Below are positions 13,699 through 13,864 of a DNA stretch of 13,864 nucleotides, in pieces. The notes below the pieces were generated by a model. That model searched no databases. It was not told the DNA's origin and saw only the letters and a program-made list of their open reading frames with translations. The position numbers and the translations under genes were made by a program. The DNA is from Acidobacteriota bacterium (GTDB taxonomy: Bacteria; Acidobacteriota; Thermoanaerobaculia; Multivoradales; JAHZIX01), in NCBI GenBank assembly GCA_020439725.1, contig JAGQSE010000301.1, forward strand, positions 4,041 to 17,904. The letters run 5' to 3'. Numbering within the stretch: position 1 is the first letter of the stretch; each line of letters opens with the position of its first letter.

Positions 13699-13864
13699 TC
13701 AAGGTCCCTGTTCGCGGGCGGCGGCCTCGATCTTCTCGGCCTGGTAGTGGGTGATCAGCGGTTCGACCAAGGGGTCGAGGTCACCTTCGAGGGTCGTGTG
13801 GAGCTGGTGGAGGGTCAGGCCGATGCGATGGTCGGTGATCCGGCTTTGCGGGAAGTTGTAGGTG
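13699..13864 (-). CDS. prfA: Peptide chain release factor 1, C-terminal fragment (cut by the right edge)
   Basis: Only the last 54 residues are in the window; the rest, including the GGQ loop, is beyond the right edge. The fragment begins TYNFPQSRITDHRIGLTLHQ, the RF1/RF2 C-terminal signature, followed by LEGDLDPLVEPLITHYQAEK. The RTYNFPQxRxTDHR segment and the C-terminal 'L-x-x-x-(I/L)-x-x-x-x-Q' pattern favour RF1, which reads UAA and UAG, but RF2 shares much of this region. It is on the same strand as prmC, whose product would methylate it. Confidence 0.88.
   Translation of the reverse strand, partial: TYNFPQSRITDHRIGLTLHQLHTTLEGDLDPLVEPLITHYQAEKIEAAAREQGP

Noticed and set aside
13460..13702. 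An 80-codon minus-strand open frame beside prfA
   Set aside because: No ribosome binding site, an Arg/Pro/His-rich product and no recognisable family; treated as non-coding.
1..13864. CRISPR arrays, tRNA/rRNA genes, transposases or prophage genes
   Set aside because: I looked for regularly spaced repeats, tRNA-like arms and ends, and transposase or integrase motifs on both strands and found none. Small RNAs cannot be excluded by eye.

Overview
The window is a GC-rich, densely coded bacterial chromosome segment (about 70% GC in one murA line I counted, 7141-7200). It has twelve genes: nine housekeeping or envelope genes, an unusual three-gene regulatory cassette included in the twelve, and two genes cut by the window edges (a GWxTD/Ig-like exported protein on the left, prfA on the right). 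The GWxTD-type protein, an ECF sigma factor paired with a free-standing TPR protein, and a diderm-style SurA-like chaperone suggest an Acidobacteriota-like organism (Thermoanaerobaculia or a relative). This is inference from gene families, not a database match.

Layout, left to right. (1) 1-1757, minus: N-terminal 585 residues of a secreted protein with a degenerate GWxTD domain and two Ig-like domains, cut by the left edge. (2) 1871-3016, plus: group I (NifS/IscS-like) cysteine desulfurase, divergent from (1). (3) 3047-3730, minus: rsmI, 16S rRNA methyltransferase. (4) 3818-4564, plus: short exported SurA-like chaperone with no parvulin domain. (5) 4607-6943, minus: soluble lytic transglycosylase with a long helical-repeat N-terminus. 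(6) 7067-8320, minus: murA. (7) 8357-9232, minus: prmC, release factor glutamine methyltransferase. (8) 9229-10434, minus: queG, overlapping prmC by ATGA. (9) 10533-11108, plus: tag, 3-methyladenine DNA glycosylase. (10-12) 11195-13397, minus: small exported protein, ECF sigma factor and TPR protein in transcription order, ending at a strong terminator hairpin at 11127-11156. (13) 13699-13864, minus: last 54 residues of peptide release factor 1 (prfA).

How they work together. queG-prmC-murA-slt reads as one minus-strand run joining tRNA modification, release-factor methylation and peptidoglycan synthesis and turnover. With rsmI and prfA, the window is rich in translation-fidelity genes. prfA and its modifier prmC, often adjacent in bacteria, are separated here by about 4.5 kb holding queG, tag and the sigma/TPR cassette.

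The cassette is the most interesting part. It combines a secreted 112-residue protein of visibly different base and codon composition, a sigma factor with no recognisable anti-sigma gene, and a TPR protein whose start codon overlaps the sigma stop. It resembles a signalling circuit in which a TPR protein replaces the usual membrane anti-sigma factor. No rRNA, tRNA, CRISPR array or insertion sequence was recognised.
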